The translations under genes and the position numbers were made by a program. The notes under the pieces are model-generated. The model was not told the DNA's origin. It saw only the letters and a program-made list of their open reading frames with translations, and searched no databases. A stretch of 64,000 nucleotides of DNA from Streptomyces griseoloalbus (lineage in GTDB: Bacteria > Actinomycetota > Actinomycetes > Streptomycetales > Streptomycetaceae): contig BMUD01000007.1 of assembly GCA_014650015.1 (NCBI GenBank), forward strand, positions 124,001 to 188,000, written 5' to 3'. Within the stretch, counting starts at the first letter, position 1. Each line of letters opens with the position of its first letter. Shown here in pieces: positions 42,731 through 53,176 of this stretch.

Positions 42731-44773
42731 ATGACCGACATTTCACAAGAGAACTCGGCCATCCGTGCGCGCTGGCAGACCTGCCTGAAACTCGCCCGCG
42801 AACTCCTTCTCGTCGGACCGGACGACAAGGACCTCAAGCTCGGCTATCTCCACACCCTGATCGACACGGGCCACCTCGGCCCCACCCGCCACCCGCGCAA
42901 GAAGATCCTCGTCATCGGCGCCGGCATCACCGGCCTCGTCACCGGCCGCCTGCTCAAGGACGCCGGCCACGACGTCACCGTCCTCGAGGCCAACGCCGGC
43001 CGCGTCGGCGGACGCATCAAGACCTTCCGCACCACCGAGCACCAGCAGCCCTTCGCCGACCCCGCCCAATACGCCGAGGCCGGCGCCATGCGGCTGCCCG
43101 ACTTCCACCCGCTCGTCCTCGCCCTCGTCGACAAACTCGGGCTCGGCCGCCGCCAGTTCTACAACGTGGACGTGGACCCCTCCACCGGCAGCGGCCCCGA
43201 CGTCCCCGTCCCCCCGGTGACGTACACCTCCTTCACCGGCCGGACCTGGACCTACGGCGACGACAGCCCTGACTTCCGCGAGCCGGACAAACGCGGCAAC
43301 TCCTGGATCCGCGCCAACCGCGTCCAGGTGCGGCGGGCCGACTACACCACCGGTCCCGAACGGATCAACGAGGAATTCCACCTCACCGACGACGAGGTCC
43401 GCGCCCCCGTGGTGAAGATGGTCGACGACGCGCTGGAGAGCGTGCGCGACTACTACTCCGACATCGTCGACGGAAAGCGTGTCAACAAACCGTTCGACGA
43501 GTGGGTCGAGGGCTGGGCCCGGGTGATCCGCGACTTCGACGGCTACTCGATGGGCGGCTTCCTGCGCGACCACGCAGGGCTCAGCGACGAGGCGATCGAG
43601 GCCGTCGGAACGCTGGAGAACATGTCCTCACGGCTGCACCTCTCCTTCTTCCACAGCTTCCTGAGCCGCAGCGACATCAACCCCGCCGTCCGCTACTGGG
43701 AGATCCCCGGCGGCAGTTGGCGCCTGCCGCACGCGCTCCACCAGGGCCTGCGCGACGAGGTGCGCTTCGGCCAGCGCATGATCCGCCTCGAATACCACGA
43801 CCCCAGCCGCGACACCGACCCCGAGGGCACCGGCGCCGTCGGTCCCGACGGCTGGGGCGTGGCCGTACAGACCGTCGCCGAGGACGACCCGCAGGCCCCG
43901 CCGCGGCTGTGGACCGCGGACCTGGCGATCGTCACCATCCCGTTCTCCGCGCTGCGCTTCGTGGAGATCGTCCCCTCGATGTCGTACAAGAAGCGCCGCG
44001 CGATCATCGAGACGCACTACGACCAGGCCACCAAGGTGCTGCTGGAGTTCAGCCACCGGTGGTGGGAGTTCACCGAGGACGACTGGCGCAGCGAGCTGGA
44101 GAACATCGCGCCGGGCCTGTACGAGTACTACCGGCTCGGCGCCGACGCGGACGCCGGGCCGACCCGCGTCACGCTCCCCCAGCCGGAGGCCGGCCTGCTC
44201 GGCGCCGCGGTCAAGGACAGCGGCGTCACCGAGGAGATGCGGCGGCTCAACAGCACCCTGCCGCTGCGCGGCCCCGCCGTCCGCCCCGCCACCCACTGCT
44301 TCGGCGGGGGCTCCGCCGCCGACAACCCCAACCGGTTCATGTACTACCCCTCGCACCGGGTCGAGGGCAGCACCGGCGGCGTCGTCCTCGCCTCGTACTG
44401 CTGGTCCGACGACGCCGCGCGCTGGGACGCCATGCCCGACGCCGAACGCTACGTCTACGCCCTGCGCAACCTGCAGGCCCTGCACGGCCGCCGCATCGAG
44501 GTGTTCTTCAGCGGCCGGGGCGCCACCCAGAGCTGGGCCCGCGACCCGTACGCCTTCGGCGAGGCCGCCATCTACACCGCGCACCAGATGACCAGCTTCC
44601 ACCTGGACGTCTCGCGGCCCGAAGGCCCCGTGCACTTCGCCGGGGAGCACACCTCCCTCAAGCATGCCTGGATCGAGGGCGCCCTGGAGAGCGCCGTCCG
44701 CGCCGCCGTCGCCGTCCACCAGGCCCCGCCGGTCACCACCCCGGGCCCTGACCGCAAGGAGTACGCGTCGTGA
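42731..44773 (+). CDS. cytoplasmic L-amino-acid oxidase, glutamate-oxidase-like
   Basis: This encodes 680 residues of the flavin monoamine oxidase family. The FAD motif is [20 protein letters not shown], followed by [29 protein letters not shown] and the C-terminal flavin block [20 protein letters not shown]. The central pattern ([36 protein letters not shown]) resembles Streptomyces L-glutamate oxidase, but here there is no signal peptide. It should oxidise an L-amino acid to the 2-oxo acid with ammonia and H2O2. It shares a 4-nt overlap (GTGA) with the decarboxylase gene, so the 2-oxo product may pass to that enzyme. A secreted paralogue lies at 47800. Confidence 0.82.
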   Translation: MTDISQENSAIRARWQTCLKLARELLLVGPDDKDLKLGYLHTLIDTGHLGPTRHPRKKILVIGAGITGLVTGRLLKDAGHDVTVLEANAGRVGGRIKTFRTTEHQQPFADPAQYAEAGAMRLPDFHPLVLALVDKLGLGRRQFYNVDVDPSTGSGPDVPVPPVTYTSFTGRTWTYGDDSPDFREPDKRGNSWIRANRVQVRRADYTTGPERINEEFHLTDDEVRAPVVKMVDDALESVRDYYSDIVDGKRVNKPFDEWVEGWARVIRDFDGYSMGGFLRDHAGLSDEAIEAVGTLENMSSRLHLSFFHSFLSRSDINPAVRYWEIPGGSWRLPHALHQGLRDEVRFGQRMIRLEYHDPSRDTDPEGTGAVGPDGWGVAVQTVAEDDPQAPPRLWTADLAIVTIPFSALRFVEIVPSMSYKKRRAIIETHYDQATKVLLEFSHRWWEFTEDDWRSELENIAPGLYEYYRLGADADAGPTRVTLPQPEAGLLGAAVKDSGVTEEMRRLNSTLPLRGPAVRPATHCFGGGSAADNPNRFMYYPSHRVEGSTGGVVLASYCWSDDAARWDAMPDAERYVYALRNLQALHGRRIEVFFSGRGATQSWARDPYAFGEAAIYTAHQMTSFHLDVSRPEGPVHFAGEHTSLKHAWIEGALESAVRAAVAVHQAPPVTTPGPDRKEYAS

Positions 44774-46605
44774 TCGCGGTCGACCCCGGGTGCACGGTCG
44801 CCCGCTACCTCGCCCTGCGCCTGGCCGAGCTGGGCATCACCCATCTGTTCGGCGTCCCCGGCAACCACCTCGGCCCGTTCCTGACCACCCTGCGCGCCGA
44901 GGGCGACATCGAGTGGGTCGGCACCCCCACCGAGGGCGGTGCCGGCCAGGCCGCCGACGCCTACGCCCGCATCCACGGCATCGGCGCGGCCGCCGTCACC
45001 TACAGCGTCGGCGCCTTCAACCTGCTCAACGCCTGCGGCGGCGCCTACGTCGAGCGGGTCCCGCTCGTCGCCGTCAACGCCTCCCCGCCCTACGAGCAGT
45101 GGCAGAACCAGCGTGCCCTCGGCCTGCTCACCTCCCACATGAGCCCCCGCACGGAGAGCAACCTGGACGTCTACCGCCAGGTCACCGTGGACGCGCAGGT
45201 CATCTCCCACCCGGGCCTCGCCCCCGGCCAGATCGACGCCGCGCTCACCGCCTGCCTGACCGAGCGCAGGCCGGTCTACCTGGAGGTCATGGAGGACCTG
45301 TGGGACGAGCCCTGCGCCGAACCCGAGGCGCCGATCGTCCGCCGCGAACGGCCCTTCAGCGCCCGCAACCGCACGATGCTCGACAACGCCGTGCACGCGA
45401 TCCTCACCCTGATCGAGGAACACCCCGGCCCGGACGGCAGGCCCCGCCCGATCGTGTGGGCCGGCGAGGAGACCGACCGGTTCCGCCTCGGCGGGCAGCT
45501 CACCGATCTGGTCGAGGCCACCGGTGTGCCGTTCTGCACCACCGTCGGCGCCAAGGCCGTCGTCGACGAGGACCAGCCGCAGTTCCACGGCGTCTACAAC
45601 GGCCACGCCAGCCACCCGGACGTGCACTGGGTCTTCCGGGAGTGGGCCACCTGCCGGATCGGGCTCGGTGCCTGGTCCACGTCGAAGAACCTCGGCGGCG
45701 AGCAGTCCGTCGGCACCGACTGGGTGATGGCCGCGAACGGCGGCGTCAGCGTCGGCACCTCCTACTTCCCCGACGTCCAGCTCGAACAGCTGCTGCCCGC
45801 CCTCCAGGACGCGCTGGTCAAGACGTACGGCTCCGGTGGACTGACCGCCGACTACTACGCCGAGGCCCACGCCCACCACGGCGCGCCCGAACACCGTCCC
45901 GCCGCCCTGGAACACCTCCGGGCCTCACTCCGCGTCTCCCGCTCGGCGTCCCGGCACCCCGAACACCTCACCTACGACGGGGTGTTCGACCGGATCAACC
46001 ACTTCCTGGGGCACGAGACCCGGGAGGACTGGACGGTCGTGTCCGACGCCGCGTTCTCCCTCATCGGCTCGATGAACCTGTCCCTGCCCGCGGGCGGGTT
46101 CCTCTCCCAGGTCAGCTGGCTGTCCATCGGCTGGTCGGTCGGCGCGGCCACCGGCGCCGCGCTCGCCCCCGAGCGCGCACCCGCCCGTCCGATGGTGTTC
46201 GTCGGCGACGGCGCCTTCCAGGAGACCTGCCAGGAGATCTCCACCCACACCCGGCTCGGACTGCCGTCGGTGGTGTTCGTCATGGACAACGGACACTTCT
46301 ACGGCATCGAGCAGATGCTGGTCCACCCGTCCTACTACGCCGAACAGGACCGGGCCGACCCGGACTTCTACAACGTCCTCCACCCGTGGCACTACGACCG
46401 CCTCGCGGCCGTCTTCGCCGGCAAGGACACCCCGGCGAACGGGGTCCATGTCACGGACACCGCCGAGCTGGACGCCCTGCTGGCCCGCCTCGCCGACCCC
46501 GCCGACCCGGTCAACGCCGGACCGCTGCTGGTCCGCGTCCGCCTGCGCCGGCACGACTACCCGCGGGCGATGGCGTACAAGGTGCCGAACCCCACCACCA
46601 CCTGA
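44770..46605 (+). CDS. ThDP-dependent 2-oxo-acid decarboxylase-like enzyme
   Basis: This encodes 611 residues in the three-domain order of thiamine-diphosphate enzymes: PYR domain (about 10-170) with the catalytic Glu in [16 protein letters not shown], central domain (about 200-350), and PP domain with the Mg motif [16 protein letters not shown] ending [12 protein letters not shown]. The pattern suggests a phenylpyruvate- or indolepyruvate-type decarboxylase. The Glu context TEGGAGQ, where most have NELNA, is unusual. Its GTG overlaps the oxidase stop, implying sequential action: amino acid to 2-oxo acid to aldehyde. Substrate is unproven; a carboligase is also possible. Confidence 0.8.
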   Translation: MIAVDPGCTVARYLALRLAELGITHLFGVPGNHLGPFLTTLRAEGDIEWVGTPTEGGAGQAADAYARIHGIGAAAVTYSVGAFNLLNACGGAYVERVPLVAVNASPPYEQWQNQRALGLLTSHMSPRTESNLDVYRQVTVDAQVISHPGLAPGQIDAALTACLTERRPVYLEVMEDLWDEPCAEPEAPIVRRERPFSARNRTMLDNAVHAILTLIEEHPGPDGRPRPIVWAGEETDRFRLGGQLTDLVEATGVPFCTTVGAKAVVDEDQPQFHGVYNGHASHPDVHWVFREWATCRIGLGAWSTSKNLGGEQSVGTDWVMAANGGVSVGTSYFPDVQLEQLLPALQDALVKTYGSGGLTADYYAEAHAHHGAPEHRPAALEHLRASLRVSRSASRHPEHLTYDGVFDRINHFLGHETREDWTVVSDAAFSLIGSMNLSLPAGGFLSQVSWLSIGWSVGAATGAALAPERAPARPMVFVGDGAFQETCQEISTHTRLGLPSVVFVMDNGHFYGIEQMLVHPSYYAEQDRADPDFYNVLHPWHYDRLAAVFAGKDTPANGVHVTDTAELDALLARLADPADPVNAGPLLVRVRLRRHDYPRAMAYKVPNPTTT

Positions 46606-46660
46606 CGGGCCTCCCGGCCCGGCAGGAGCAACGCGACCCGTATTCCGAAGGGGACAGGAC

Positions 46661-47170
46661 ATGGCTGAACTCAACGTACTGATCGCGTTCGACGCGGCCA
46701 CGATCGTCGAACGCAACCCCAACGCGTCGAGGAACCCCGACGCGCCGACCTACGTCGACCAGAGCCTGATCTACATGACGACGCGCCAGGACCACATCAT
46801 CGGCACCTCGGGCGCCGAGCTGAACCTCCGGGCCGAACCCGGGGACAGCGTCAAGTGGCGGGAGACGACGCTGTCGCTCGGCAGCGACTACAAGGCACTG
46901 CTGTACCGGTACGTGAGCAGCGACACCGGGCACGTGCTCATCAGGACGCCGGAGATCGAGGTGATCCAGGGCATCTACCCGATGCCGCAGGAGGGGACCG
47001 AGGGCACGCCGACGTTCACGACCCAGGAGTACGAGGACCACTACTGGCGGACGACGGTCAAGAGGACCGGCAAGGTCGTGTACCACTTCTACTTCCAGAT
47101 CCTGGACCGCCACCGCGACCTGCGGGGCTACTTCCAGTGGGACCCCTTCATCACCATCGAGCGACCCTGA
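46661..47170 (+). CDS. PixA/AidA-family inclusion-body-like protein
   Basis: This encodes 169 residues. The sequence follows the PixA/AidA family, known from crystalline inclusions of Xenorhabdus and from quorum-regulated proteins of Burkholderia and Ralstonia. It starts AELNVLIAFDAATIVERNPN, then PTYVDQSLIYMTTRQDHIIG, GDSVKWRETTLSLGSDYKAL and RGYFQWDPFITIE. No signal peptide is present. It lies 55 bp after the decarboxylase with GAAGGGGACAGG upstream, in the same operon, and ends at a terminator. The role in the family is unclear (storage, interaction or virulence), and its pairing with amino-acid oxidation is noteworthy. Confidence 0.8.
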   Translation: MAELNVLIAFDAATIVERNPNASRNPDAPTYVDQSLIYMTTRQDHIIGTSGAELNLRAEPGDSVKWRETTLSLGSDYKALLYRYVSSDTGHVLIRTPEIEVIQGIYPMPQEGTEGTPTFTTQEYEDHYWRTTVKRTGKVVYHFYFQILDRHRDLRGYFQWDPFITIERP

Positions 47171-47232
47171 CGGCCCCCTGACGATCCCGGCGTCATGCAT
47201 CCGGCCCGCGACGACTGACCACCCCGCACAGC

Positions 47233-47265
47233 ACGAAGGCCCGGGTCTGTGACCTGGGCCTTCGT
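47233..47265. terminator. terminator of the oxidase operon
   Basis: ACGAAGGCCCGGGTC and GACCTGGGCCTTCGT pair over 14 of 15 positions with a TGT loop. The same hairpin type recurs at 53141. Confidence 0.75.
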
Positions 47266-47463
47266 CATGGATCGGGAAGCCGGTGCGTGGCGGGCTCGGT
47301 GTGTCGGTTCACGGTGAAGAAGTAGTCGTAGGGCGCCAGCCGGATGCCGGAGCGGGTCGTCGCGTAGACCGTGAGGTCGTACCAGCCGTCCGTGGCCGGG
47401 GTCCACTCGACGCTCGCGGTGTGGTCGGCTCCCGCGGGGACCGTGACCTCCGGGTCACCGTCG
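47265..47463 (-). pseudogene. C-terminal fragment of a secreted protein
   Basis: About 66 codons read a beta-rich ending (VTVPAGADHTASVEWTPATD, GWYDLTVYATTRSGIRLAPY, DYFFTVNRH) with a normal stop at the terminator hairpin. An in-frame TAA lies a few codons upstream of the first recognisable residue and no start is available. It resembles C-terminal domains of secreted hydrolases such as phospholipase C, but the family is uncertain. Confidence 0.5.
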
Positions 47464-47799
47464 TTGAATGAGGATTACGGAGAGCCGAGCCGGCGACGGC
47501 GCGCACCCCGGGGAGACACCCGGGGTGAGCGGGACACGCTCTCGGCCCGGGGAGTTGACGGCGCGTGAGCGGCCGGCAGTCCCGTGCTCTGCCGCGCGGA
47601 CCTCCCCTGCACCGGTGCGGCGGGCCCCGTCCCCATTGGATCCGGTGGGCTGTCGCCGGCTTGCCGGACGCTTCACCCGCGTGAGCGCGGCCCCTGGTGA
47701 ACATGGGTACAAGCGGCGGACCCGGTTCGAGTGGTTTACGTGTCTCGTCCGTGTGAAGGCACTACCTCCGTGTCGCTCGTGCACCAAAAGTGATGCGCG
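47464..47799. other. gap upstream of the second oxidase
   Basis: No gene is supported here. The left edge is the break point of the 47265 fragment. The last 40 bases are less G/C-rich and probably hold the promoter of the exported oxidase. Confidence 0.4.
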
Positions 47800-49860
47800 A
47801 TGAACACTCAGAATACGAACACCTCAGGCGGGAGCACGCCGTCCGCGAAGAATGCCCGCGCAGGGGTGGAGCAGCAGTCCGCTTCCGCCACTCACGACAC
47901 GTCGCTCCGGCCACCGGCATCGCGTGTCACCACGCCGTCGCGGCGCTCCGTGGTCACGGCGACCGGCGCCTCGGCGCTCGCCGTCGGGCTCACCGCCGCC
48001 TCCGCCGCCTCCGCGACCGCGCTCAGTCCCGCCACCGCGCCCGCGATCACGCCGACCGCGGCACCGCCCGGCACCGACCCCGAGGCGTACAGGACGGTCG
48101 CCCGCGCCGTCGTCGTCCACGACGAAGACGACAAGCCCCTGGTCCCGGCCTATGTGAAGGCCGTCGACAACGGTCTGCCGGCCAGCCGGGCGAAGGCCAC
48201 GAAGAGGGTCCTGATCGTCGGGGCCGGACCCGCCGGCCTGCTCGCCGCCGACCTGCTCAACCGGGCGGGCCACGACGTCGTCGTGATCGAGGCCAACGGC
48301 AACCGGGTCGGCGGCCGTATCAAGACCTTCCGCAAGGGCGGTCACGAGAAGGGCAGGCAGCCGTTCGCCGACCCCCGGCAGTACGCCGAGGCCGGGGCCA
48401 TGCGGCTGCCCGACAGCCACCCGCTCCTCATGGCCCTGCTCAAGAAGTTCGACCTCCCCCGCCAGGAGTTCTACCTGGTGGACGTCGACCCCGACGACCC
48501 GGCGAAGCAGACCAACCGCACCTGGATCCACGTCAACGGCATCCGTGAGCGCCGGGCCGACTACGAGAAGAACCCGGAACGGGTCAACGACACCTTCGCC
48601 ATCACCGGCGCCAACCGCAAGAAGACCGCCGCCTCCATCCTCGCCGACGCCCTCGAACCCGTACACCTGCTCGTCCGGGGCAAAGAGGGAACAGCCCTCG
48701 TCGACGGGTGGACCGAAGTCCTCGAGAAGTACGGACACTGGTCCATGTACCGCTACCTCACCGAAGCCGCAGGGCTCGATACCAAGACCATCGACCTGAT
48801 CGGAACCATCCAGAACCTGACCTCGCGGCTGCACCTCTCCTTCCTGCACAGCTTCCTGTCCGCCGCACTGATCGACCCCAAGACCAAGTTCTGGGAGATC
48901 AAGGGCGGTACCGCGCTGCTCGCCGACGCGCTGTACGCGCCGGTGAAGGGCAAGGTACGGCTCGACCGGCGTGCCGTACGCATCGAACGCGTCGGCGGCA
49001 AGGTGCGGGTGCACGCCATCTCCGAGGACTGCCAGACGGGCAAGGGAGGCACCACGGAGGTCTTCGAGGGTGACGAGGCCATCGTCACCGTTCCCTTCTC
49101 CGGACTGCGTCACGTCACCTTCGACCCTCCGCTGTCGTACGGCAAGCGCCGGGCCATCACGGAGCTGCACTACGACTCGGCGACCAAGGTGCTGCTGGAA
49201 TTCTCCCGGCGCTGGTGGGAGTTCACCGAGGCGCAGTGGAAGCAGGCCCTCGACGCCATCGAGGACGGCCTCTACGAGAAGTACCGGGCGGGCAAGGTCA
49301 CGGACGCCCGGTATCTCGGCGCACACAAGTCCGTGAAGGACCTGGGGGTGACGATCCCCGACACGTACAAGCACTGCTTCGCCGCCTTCCGGCCCGCCAT
49401 GGAGGGGGAGGTCGAGGCCGCGCACGTCCGCGGTGGCGGCTCCGTCAGCGACAACGCCAACCGCTTCATGTACTTCGAGCACGCCCACCCCATGGAGGGC
49501 AGCGACGGCGGCATCATGCTCGCCTCCTACAGCTGGGCCGACGACGCCCTCAAGTGGGACGCCTACGCCGACGAAGAGCGCTATCTGCGCGCCCTCGCCG
49601 GAGTGCAGGCGGTCTTCGGCCGCCGGTGCGAGGTCTTCTTCACCGGCAAGTGCCGGACACAGTCGTGGACGCGCGACCACTACGCCTACGGCGAGGCGTC
49701 CGTGCTCTTTCCGGGCCAGCACACGGAGCTGTTCCCCGACATCCCCACCTCCGAGGGACCACTGCACTTCGCGGGGGACCACACCTCGATCAAGCCCGCC
49801 TGGATCGAGGGCGCCCTCGAATCAGCCGTCCGTTCCGCCCTGAAGGTCCACACAGGCTGA
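47800..49860 (+). CDS. Tat-exported L-amino-acid oxidase, glutamate-oxidase-like
   Basis: This encodes 686 residues, close to the roughly 700 of the Streptomyces L-glutamate oxidase precursor. The N-terminus carries a twin-arginine signal ([20 protein letters not shown], about residues 46-75). The same flavin oxidase core as the 42731 gene follows: [51 protein letters not shown], and the end [20 protein letters not shown]. It would be folded with FAD before export and make H2O2 outside the cell. It is a paralogue of the cytoplasmic oxidase 3 kb upstream, with a very strong terminator after it. The ribosome site before ATG 47800 is weak. Confidence 0.85.
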   Translation: MNTQNTNTSGGSTPSAKNARAGVEQQSASATHDTSLRPPASRVTTPSRRSVVTATGASALAVGLTAASAASATALSPATAPAITPTAAPPGTDPEAYRTVARAVVVHDEDDKPLVPAYVKAVDNGLPASRAKATKRVLIVGAGPAGLLAADLLNRAGHDVVVIEANGNRVGGRIKTFRKGGHEKGRQPFADPRQYAEAGAMRLPDSHPLLMALLKKFDLPRQEFYLVDVDPDDPAKQTNRTWIHVNGIRERRADYEKNPERVNDTFAITGANRKKTAASILADALEPVHLLVRGKEGTALVDGWTEVLEKYGHWSMYRYLTEAAGLDTKTIDLIGTIQNLTSRLHLSFLHSFLSAALIDPKTKFWEIKGGTALLADALYAPVKGKVRLDRRAVRIERVGGKVRVHAISEDCQTGKGGTTEVFEGDEAIVTVPFSGLRHVTFDPPLSYGKRRAITELHYDSATKVLLEFSRRWWEFTEAQWKQALDAIEDGLYEKYRAGKVTDARYLGAHKSVKDLGVTIPDTYKHCFAAFRPAMEGEVEAAHVRGGGSVSDNANRFMYFEHAHPMEGSDGGIMLASYSWADDALKWDAYADEERYLRALAGVQAVFGRRCEVFFTGKCRTQSWTRDHYAYGEASVLFPGQHTELFPDIPTSEGPLHFAGDHTSIKPAWIEGALESAVRSALKVHTG

Positions 49861-49873
49861 CCGAGGCGGGCGC

Positions 49874-49923
49874 GGCCCGCTCCAGGTCGCGTCCGTGCGC
49901 CGGGACGCGACCTGGAGCGGGCC
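49874..49923. terminator. very long perfect terminator hairpin
   Basis: Two fully complementary 21-nt arms (49874-49894, 49903-49923) flank an 8-nt loop, 13 bp after the exported oxidase gene. Confidence 0.9.
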
Positions 49924-49929
49924 CTCGGA

Positions 49930-50160
49930 CACCGGGCCGTCAGGACGACGCCCGTGCCGCCGCCGCCTGCCAGCTCGCCGTTCAGCTGCAGCGACGCGTA
50001 CGACAGGTCGGTGCCGCCGACGTTCTCCACCTTCATCGGCACCTTCGTCTTTGATCGTCTTCCCAGGCGATCACGACCACGGCGGTCGCGTTCAGCTGCC
50101 CGCCTACTACTGTCCGTCGATCAGGGCGAACTCCGCGCCGGGCGAGAACCCGGCCGGCAT
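49930..50160 (-). pseudogene. remnant of a small exported protein gene
   Basis: Read on the minus strand, one frame gives PGAEFALIDGQ before a stop, another VVVIAWEDD, and a third PMKVENVGGTDLSYASLQLN. These pieces look like parts of a DUF4352-like domain broken by frameshifts. No intact ORF or start is left. The assignment is tentative. Confidence 0.35.
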
Positions 50161-50224
50161 GTCTGTCTGCCCGGCGTTCCGGGAGGTAGCTTGGTGGAGA
50201 AAGCCCCTGCAGGAGGGCGATTCG

Positions 50225-50662
50225 ATGCCGTGGTTCGTATGGCTGCTCACCGCCGCGGCCCTGGGGGCCGCGGAGTTCTTCACCCTGACACTGTTCTTCG
50301 GGTTGCTGGCGGGCGCCGCGTTGGTCGCCGCCGTGGTCGCTGGTTTCGGCATCGGCCTTTTCGGCCAGCTCGTGGCCCTGGCAGCGGCGGCGGCAGCGGG
50401 GCTCGTCATCGTTCGTCCCATCGCGGTGCGGCACATGGCAGAGCAACCCCTCACACGCGAGGGCAGTGACGCGCTGATCGGCAAGCGGGCCGAGGTCATG
50501 CAGGAGGTCACCGCGACCCGTGGCCTGATCAAACTCTCCGGCGAAGAATGGTCCGCCCGCGCCCTCGACGAGAGCCTGGTGATCCCGGTGGGCGCGTTGG
50601 TGGATGTCATGGCGATCGACGGCGCCAAGGCCGTCGTCTACCCCTGTCAGCTCCTTCCGTGA
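50225..50662 (+). CDS. NfeD-family membrane protein
   Basis: This encodes 145 residues. Two or three membrane segments (about residues 4-68; LTAAALGAAEFFTLTLFFGL, then GLFGQLVALAAAAAAG) precede an OB-fold tail (ALIGKRAEVMQEVTATRGLI, GEEWSARAL, PVGALVDVMAIDGAKAVVYP). This is the short NfeD form that lacks the protease domain and partners with SPFH proteins, one of which follows 29 bp downstream. AGGAGG precedes ATG 50225. The pair probably organises membrane microdomains or membrane-protein quality control. Confidence 0.9.
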   Translation: MPWFVWLLTAAALGAAEFFTLTLFFGLLAGAALVAAVVAGFGIGLFGQLVALAAAAAAGLVIVRPIAVRHMAEQPLTREGSDALIGKRAEVMQEVTATRGLIKLSGEEWSARALDESLVIPVGALVDVMAIDGAKAVVYPCQLLP

Positions 50663-50691
50663 ACGGCTGAACTCACAGCAACGGAGGCACT

Positions 50692-51804
50692 GTGGATCCA
50701 GTGGTCATCCCCATTCTCGTGGCGGCCCTTGTCGTCGTCTTCCTCGTGGCTTCCACTGTGCGGATCGTCCCGCAGGCCCGCCGCTACAACATCGAGCGGT
50801 TCGGACGGTACCGCCGGACGCTGCAACCCGGCCTGAACCTGGTCGTGCCCGTGGCGGACCGCATCAACACCAAACTCGACGTGCGCGAGCAGGTCTATTC
50901 GTCCGACCCCAGGCCGGTGATCACCGAGGACAACCTCGTGGTGAATATCGACACCGTGCTCTACTACCAGATCACGGACCCGCGGGCGGCTGCCTACGAG
51001 GTCGCCGACTACCTGCAGGCGATCGATCAGCTCACCGTGACCACGTTGCGCAACGTCATCGGCAGCATGGATCTGGAGGAGACGCTCACTTCCCGTGAGG
51101 AGATCAACTCCCGGCTCCGCGCCGTCCTCGACGACGCCACCGGCAAGTGGGGCATCCGGGTCAACCGCGTCGAGATCAAGGCCATCGATCCACCGCACAC
51201 CATCAAGGAGGCGATGGAGAAGCAGATGCGGGCCGAGCGTGACAAGCGCGCGGCCATCCTGCACGCCGAAGGGGAGCGGCAAGCCAAGATCCTCACCGCG
51301 GAAGGCACGAAGCAGAAGGACATCCTGGAGGCCCAGGGCACACAGCAGGCCATGATCCTGCGGGCGGACGGCGAGGCGAAGGCGGTGGAGCTCGTCTTCC
51401 AGGCCGTCCATCGCAACAACGCGGACCCGAAGATCCTGGCCTACAAGTACCTGGAGACGCTTCCGCACTTGGCACGCAGCGACAACAACACCTTCTGGGT
51501 GATCCCGGGGGAGCTGACCGAGGCGGTGCGGACCGTCACCCGTGCGTTCGGTGACGACCAGTCGGAGGCAGGGCCTGCCAGGCCCGTGCCCTCCGGGAAG
51601 GAAGCCACCGCCGGCGTCGACGACACGTCGGACGACATCCGGACTCCGCCGCTCGACGCGGGCTCGACGGTTTCCCTCGACGCCGCCGCGGCTGCCGACG
51701 AGGCCGAGAAGCAGGCCGCCGCCGCGGTGAGCGACGCCAAGGCGGAGGCCGAGGCCGCGAGGTCGCCCCAGGTGCCGCGCCGGGGGCGGACGTCCGGCGA
51801 CTGA
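50692..51804 (+). CDS. SPFH/band-7 membrane scaffold protein
   Basis: This encodes 370 residues. One N-terminal membrane segment (about 4-22) leads into a stomatin/prohibitin band-7 domain (RIVPQARRYNIERFGRYRRT, LQPGLNLVVPVADRI, VNIDTVLYYQITDPRAAAYE). A coiled-coil region (about 185-260; EKQMRAERDKRAAILHAEGE) follows and then an acidic Ala-rich tail. Such proteins form oligomeric rings or lipid rafts and work with NfeD, encoded immediately upstream. GTG start with CGGAGG about 7 nt ahead. Confidence 0.93.
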   Translation: MDPVVIPILVAALVVVFLVASTVRIVPQARRYNIERFGRYRRTLQPGLNLVVPVADRINTKLDVREQVYSSDPRPVITEDNLVVNIDTVLYYQITDPRAAAYEVADYLQAIDQLTVTTLRNVIGSMDLEETLTSREEINSRLRAVLDDATGKWGIRVNRVEIKAIDPPHTIKEAMEKQMRAERDKRAAILHAEGERQAKILTAEGTKQKDILEAQGTQQAMILRADGEAKAVELVFQAVHRNNADPKILAYKYLETLPHLARSDNNTFWVIPGELTEAVRTVTRAFGDDQSEAGPARPVPSGKEATAGVDDTSDDIRTPPLDAGSTVSLDAAAAADEAEKQAAAAVSDAKAEAEAARSPQVPRRGRTSGD

Positions 51805-52378
51805 GGGGTGGCCGGCCTGGGGGTCACGCATGGGGCGGGTGACGAGAATCGAACGCGCGCTCTCAGCTCGGGAAGCCGCGGCGCTCGTGCGGGTCGGCGG
51901 GGCCTGACCTACGCATACGTACCCCGAGCGCCTCTCTGAGACGTGGAACCGCACCACCGGTGGCCGTGACCGCCCGCTCCGACGGGCACGGCGAGGGCAC
52001 GGAGCCGGGTTCGCCCGCAGCCGGGCCCAGCACGCGGAAATCTCCCTCTGAAAAAGAAAATGGGGGCGTCGGTCCTGTGATGAACCCTCACGTAATTCGA
52101 GGTTAAATAACTGCCGTGACGCCCGCCCCACCGTTTACGCTGGCGCGGCTACGCCACGTGGCGCAGCGGCTGCCGATGTGCCCGGGGAGGGGCACCGACC
52201 GCAGTTGTCGGGGGGCGAGAGATACGGGGGCCCGCTGCGCGTCAGGGACATTTCCCGACGCGCGTGAAGCGGCTTTGCTGTGCGTGCCGTGATCTGTCGA
52301 GAAACGGCCGGAAAACCCATCGTGGGCCCACCGTCTCGCCGTGCCCGGAATCCGTTCCATGAAGGGTGAGGAAAAGCT
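51805..52378. other. gap with tRNA relic and promoter
   Basis: Besides the tRNA-Gly relic (51834-51878), bases 51930-52000 may be a gene relic like the one at 39450. Bases 52040-52130 are A/T-rich and should hold the promoter of the secreted fascin-like gene. No ORF is convincing. Confidence 0.4.
51834..51878 (-). other. degenerate 3' part of a tRNA-Gly gene (att-like relic)
   Basis: The complement reads GGCTTCCCGAGCTGAGAGCG, then CGCGTTCGATTCTCGTCACC and CGCC. This follows the anticodon loop (CCC), variable region, T-arm and acceptor of a Streptomyces glycine tRNA with few changes. The 5' half is missing, as expected for an attachment site left by an integrating element. Confidence 0.65.
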
Positions 52379-53050
52379 GTGAGACGTATGACCCCCGTCC
52401 TTTTGTCCCTCAGTGCCCTGCTGGCGGCCTCCGCCTGGGCCGCACCCGCGGCCGGAGCCGCCCCGCGGGCCGACCGGCCGGCGGCCGTCCCCAGCGGGTG
52501 GGAGAAGGTCGACGCCACCGAACTGACGCACATCGCCCGGAACACGGACGCCCGGCAGGCGCCGCTCGCCGCCGGCGACGACGTCTCCACGCAGGCCGAG
52601 GAGCCCGAGCTGCTGGCCATGCAGTCGCTCCGCAACGACAGGTTCGTCGCCACGGAGAAGACGTACCCCGCCCCCAACACCGGCGTGCTCCGGGCCCGTT
52701 CCGCCGAGTACAGCGGCTCCTGGGAGGGCTTCTCCTTCGAGTGGGACGAGACCACCGGTACGTACGCGCTGAAGTCCCTGGCCAATGACCGCTACGTCGC
52801 GGTCGAGAAGAACCTCACCGGCAGCGCGCAGAACGAGCTGCGCGCCCGCTCCACCAGCGTGGGCGGCTGGGAACGGTTCGTCCTCTACTACAACGAGAGC
52901 CTGGACCGCTGGGCGCTCCAGTCCACGTTGAACGGCCTCTTCGTCGCCATGGAGGACAACTACACCGGCTCGCTCCAGTACGTCCTGCGCGCCCGCTCCA
53001 GCGCGATCTCCGGCTGGGAGGAGTTCACCCTCTACAGCCTCGAAGCCTGA
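52379..53050 (+). CDS. secreted fascin-like beta-trefoil protein
   Basis: This encodes 223 residues. A Sec signal peptide (about 1-28, cleavage near AGA/A) and a short linker precede repeated beta-trefoil units, each starting with a Leu-x-Ser-x-x-Asn-x-x-Phe/Tyr-Val-Ala pattern: MQSLRNDRFVATEK, LKSLANDRYVAVEK and LQSTLNGLFVAMED. Each is followed by LRARS and a W-E-x-F end. The fold is that of fascin-like actin or carbohydrate-binding domains; in bacteria they serve as binding modules. GTG start. The gene is alone between two tRNA-Gly relics, suggesting that it came with an integrated element. Confidence 0.75.
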   Translation: MRRMTPVLLSLSALLAASAWAAPAAGAAPRADRPAAVPSGWEKVDATELTHIARNTDARQAPLAAGDDVSTQAEEPELLAMQSLRNDRFVATEKTYPAPNTGVLRARSAEYSGSWEGFSFEWDETTGTYALKSLANDRYVAVEKNLTGSAQNELRARSTSVGGWERFVLYYNESLDRWALQSTLNGLFVAMEDNYTGSLQYVLRARSSAISGWEEFTLYSLEA

Positions 53051-53140
53051 CGCCCGCGCGTCCGGCCCAGGCGGTAGGGGGACCGCTGGGCGGATCATCC
53101 CCGTGAGGTGCGTGCAGGCGGGGATCAGGAGGAACGGCAA

Positions 53141-53169
53141 GAAGGCCCGGGTCAGTGATCCGGGCCTTC
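53141..53169. terminator. terminator next to a tRNA-Gly relic
   Basis: GAAGGCCCGGGTC and GATCCGGGCCTTC pair over 13 positions with one G-U. It lies 7 bp beyond the 3' end of the minus-strand tRNA relic, as a tRNA terminator would. Confidence 0.7.
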
Positions 53170-53176
53170 TCTCCGC

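Noticed and set aside
42208-43272. 354-residue plus-strand ORF across the oxidase promoter
   Set aside because: Its second half is an Arg/Pro-rich out-of-frame reading of the oxidase gene.
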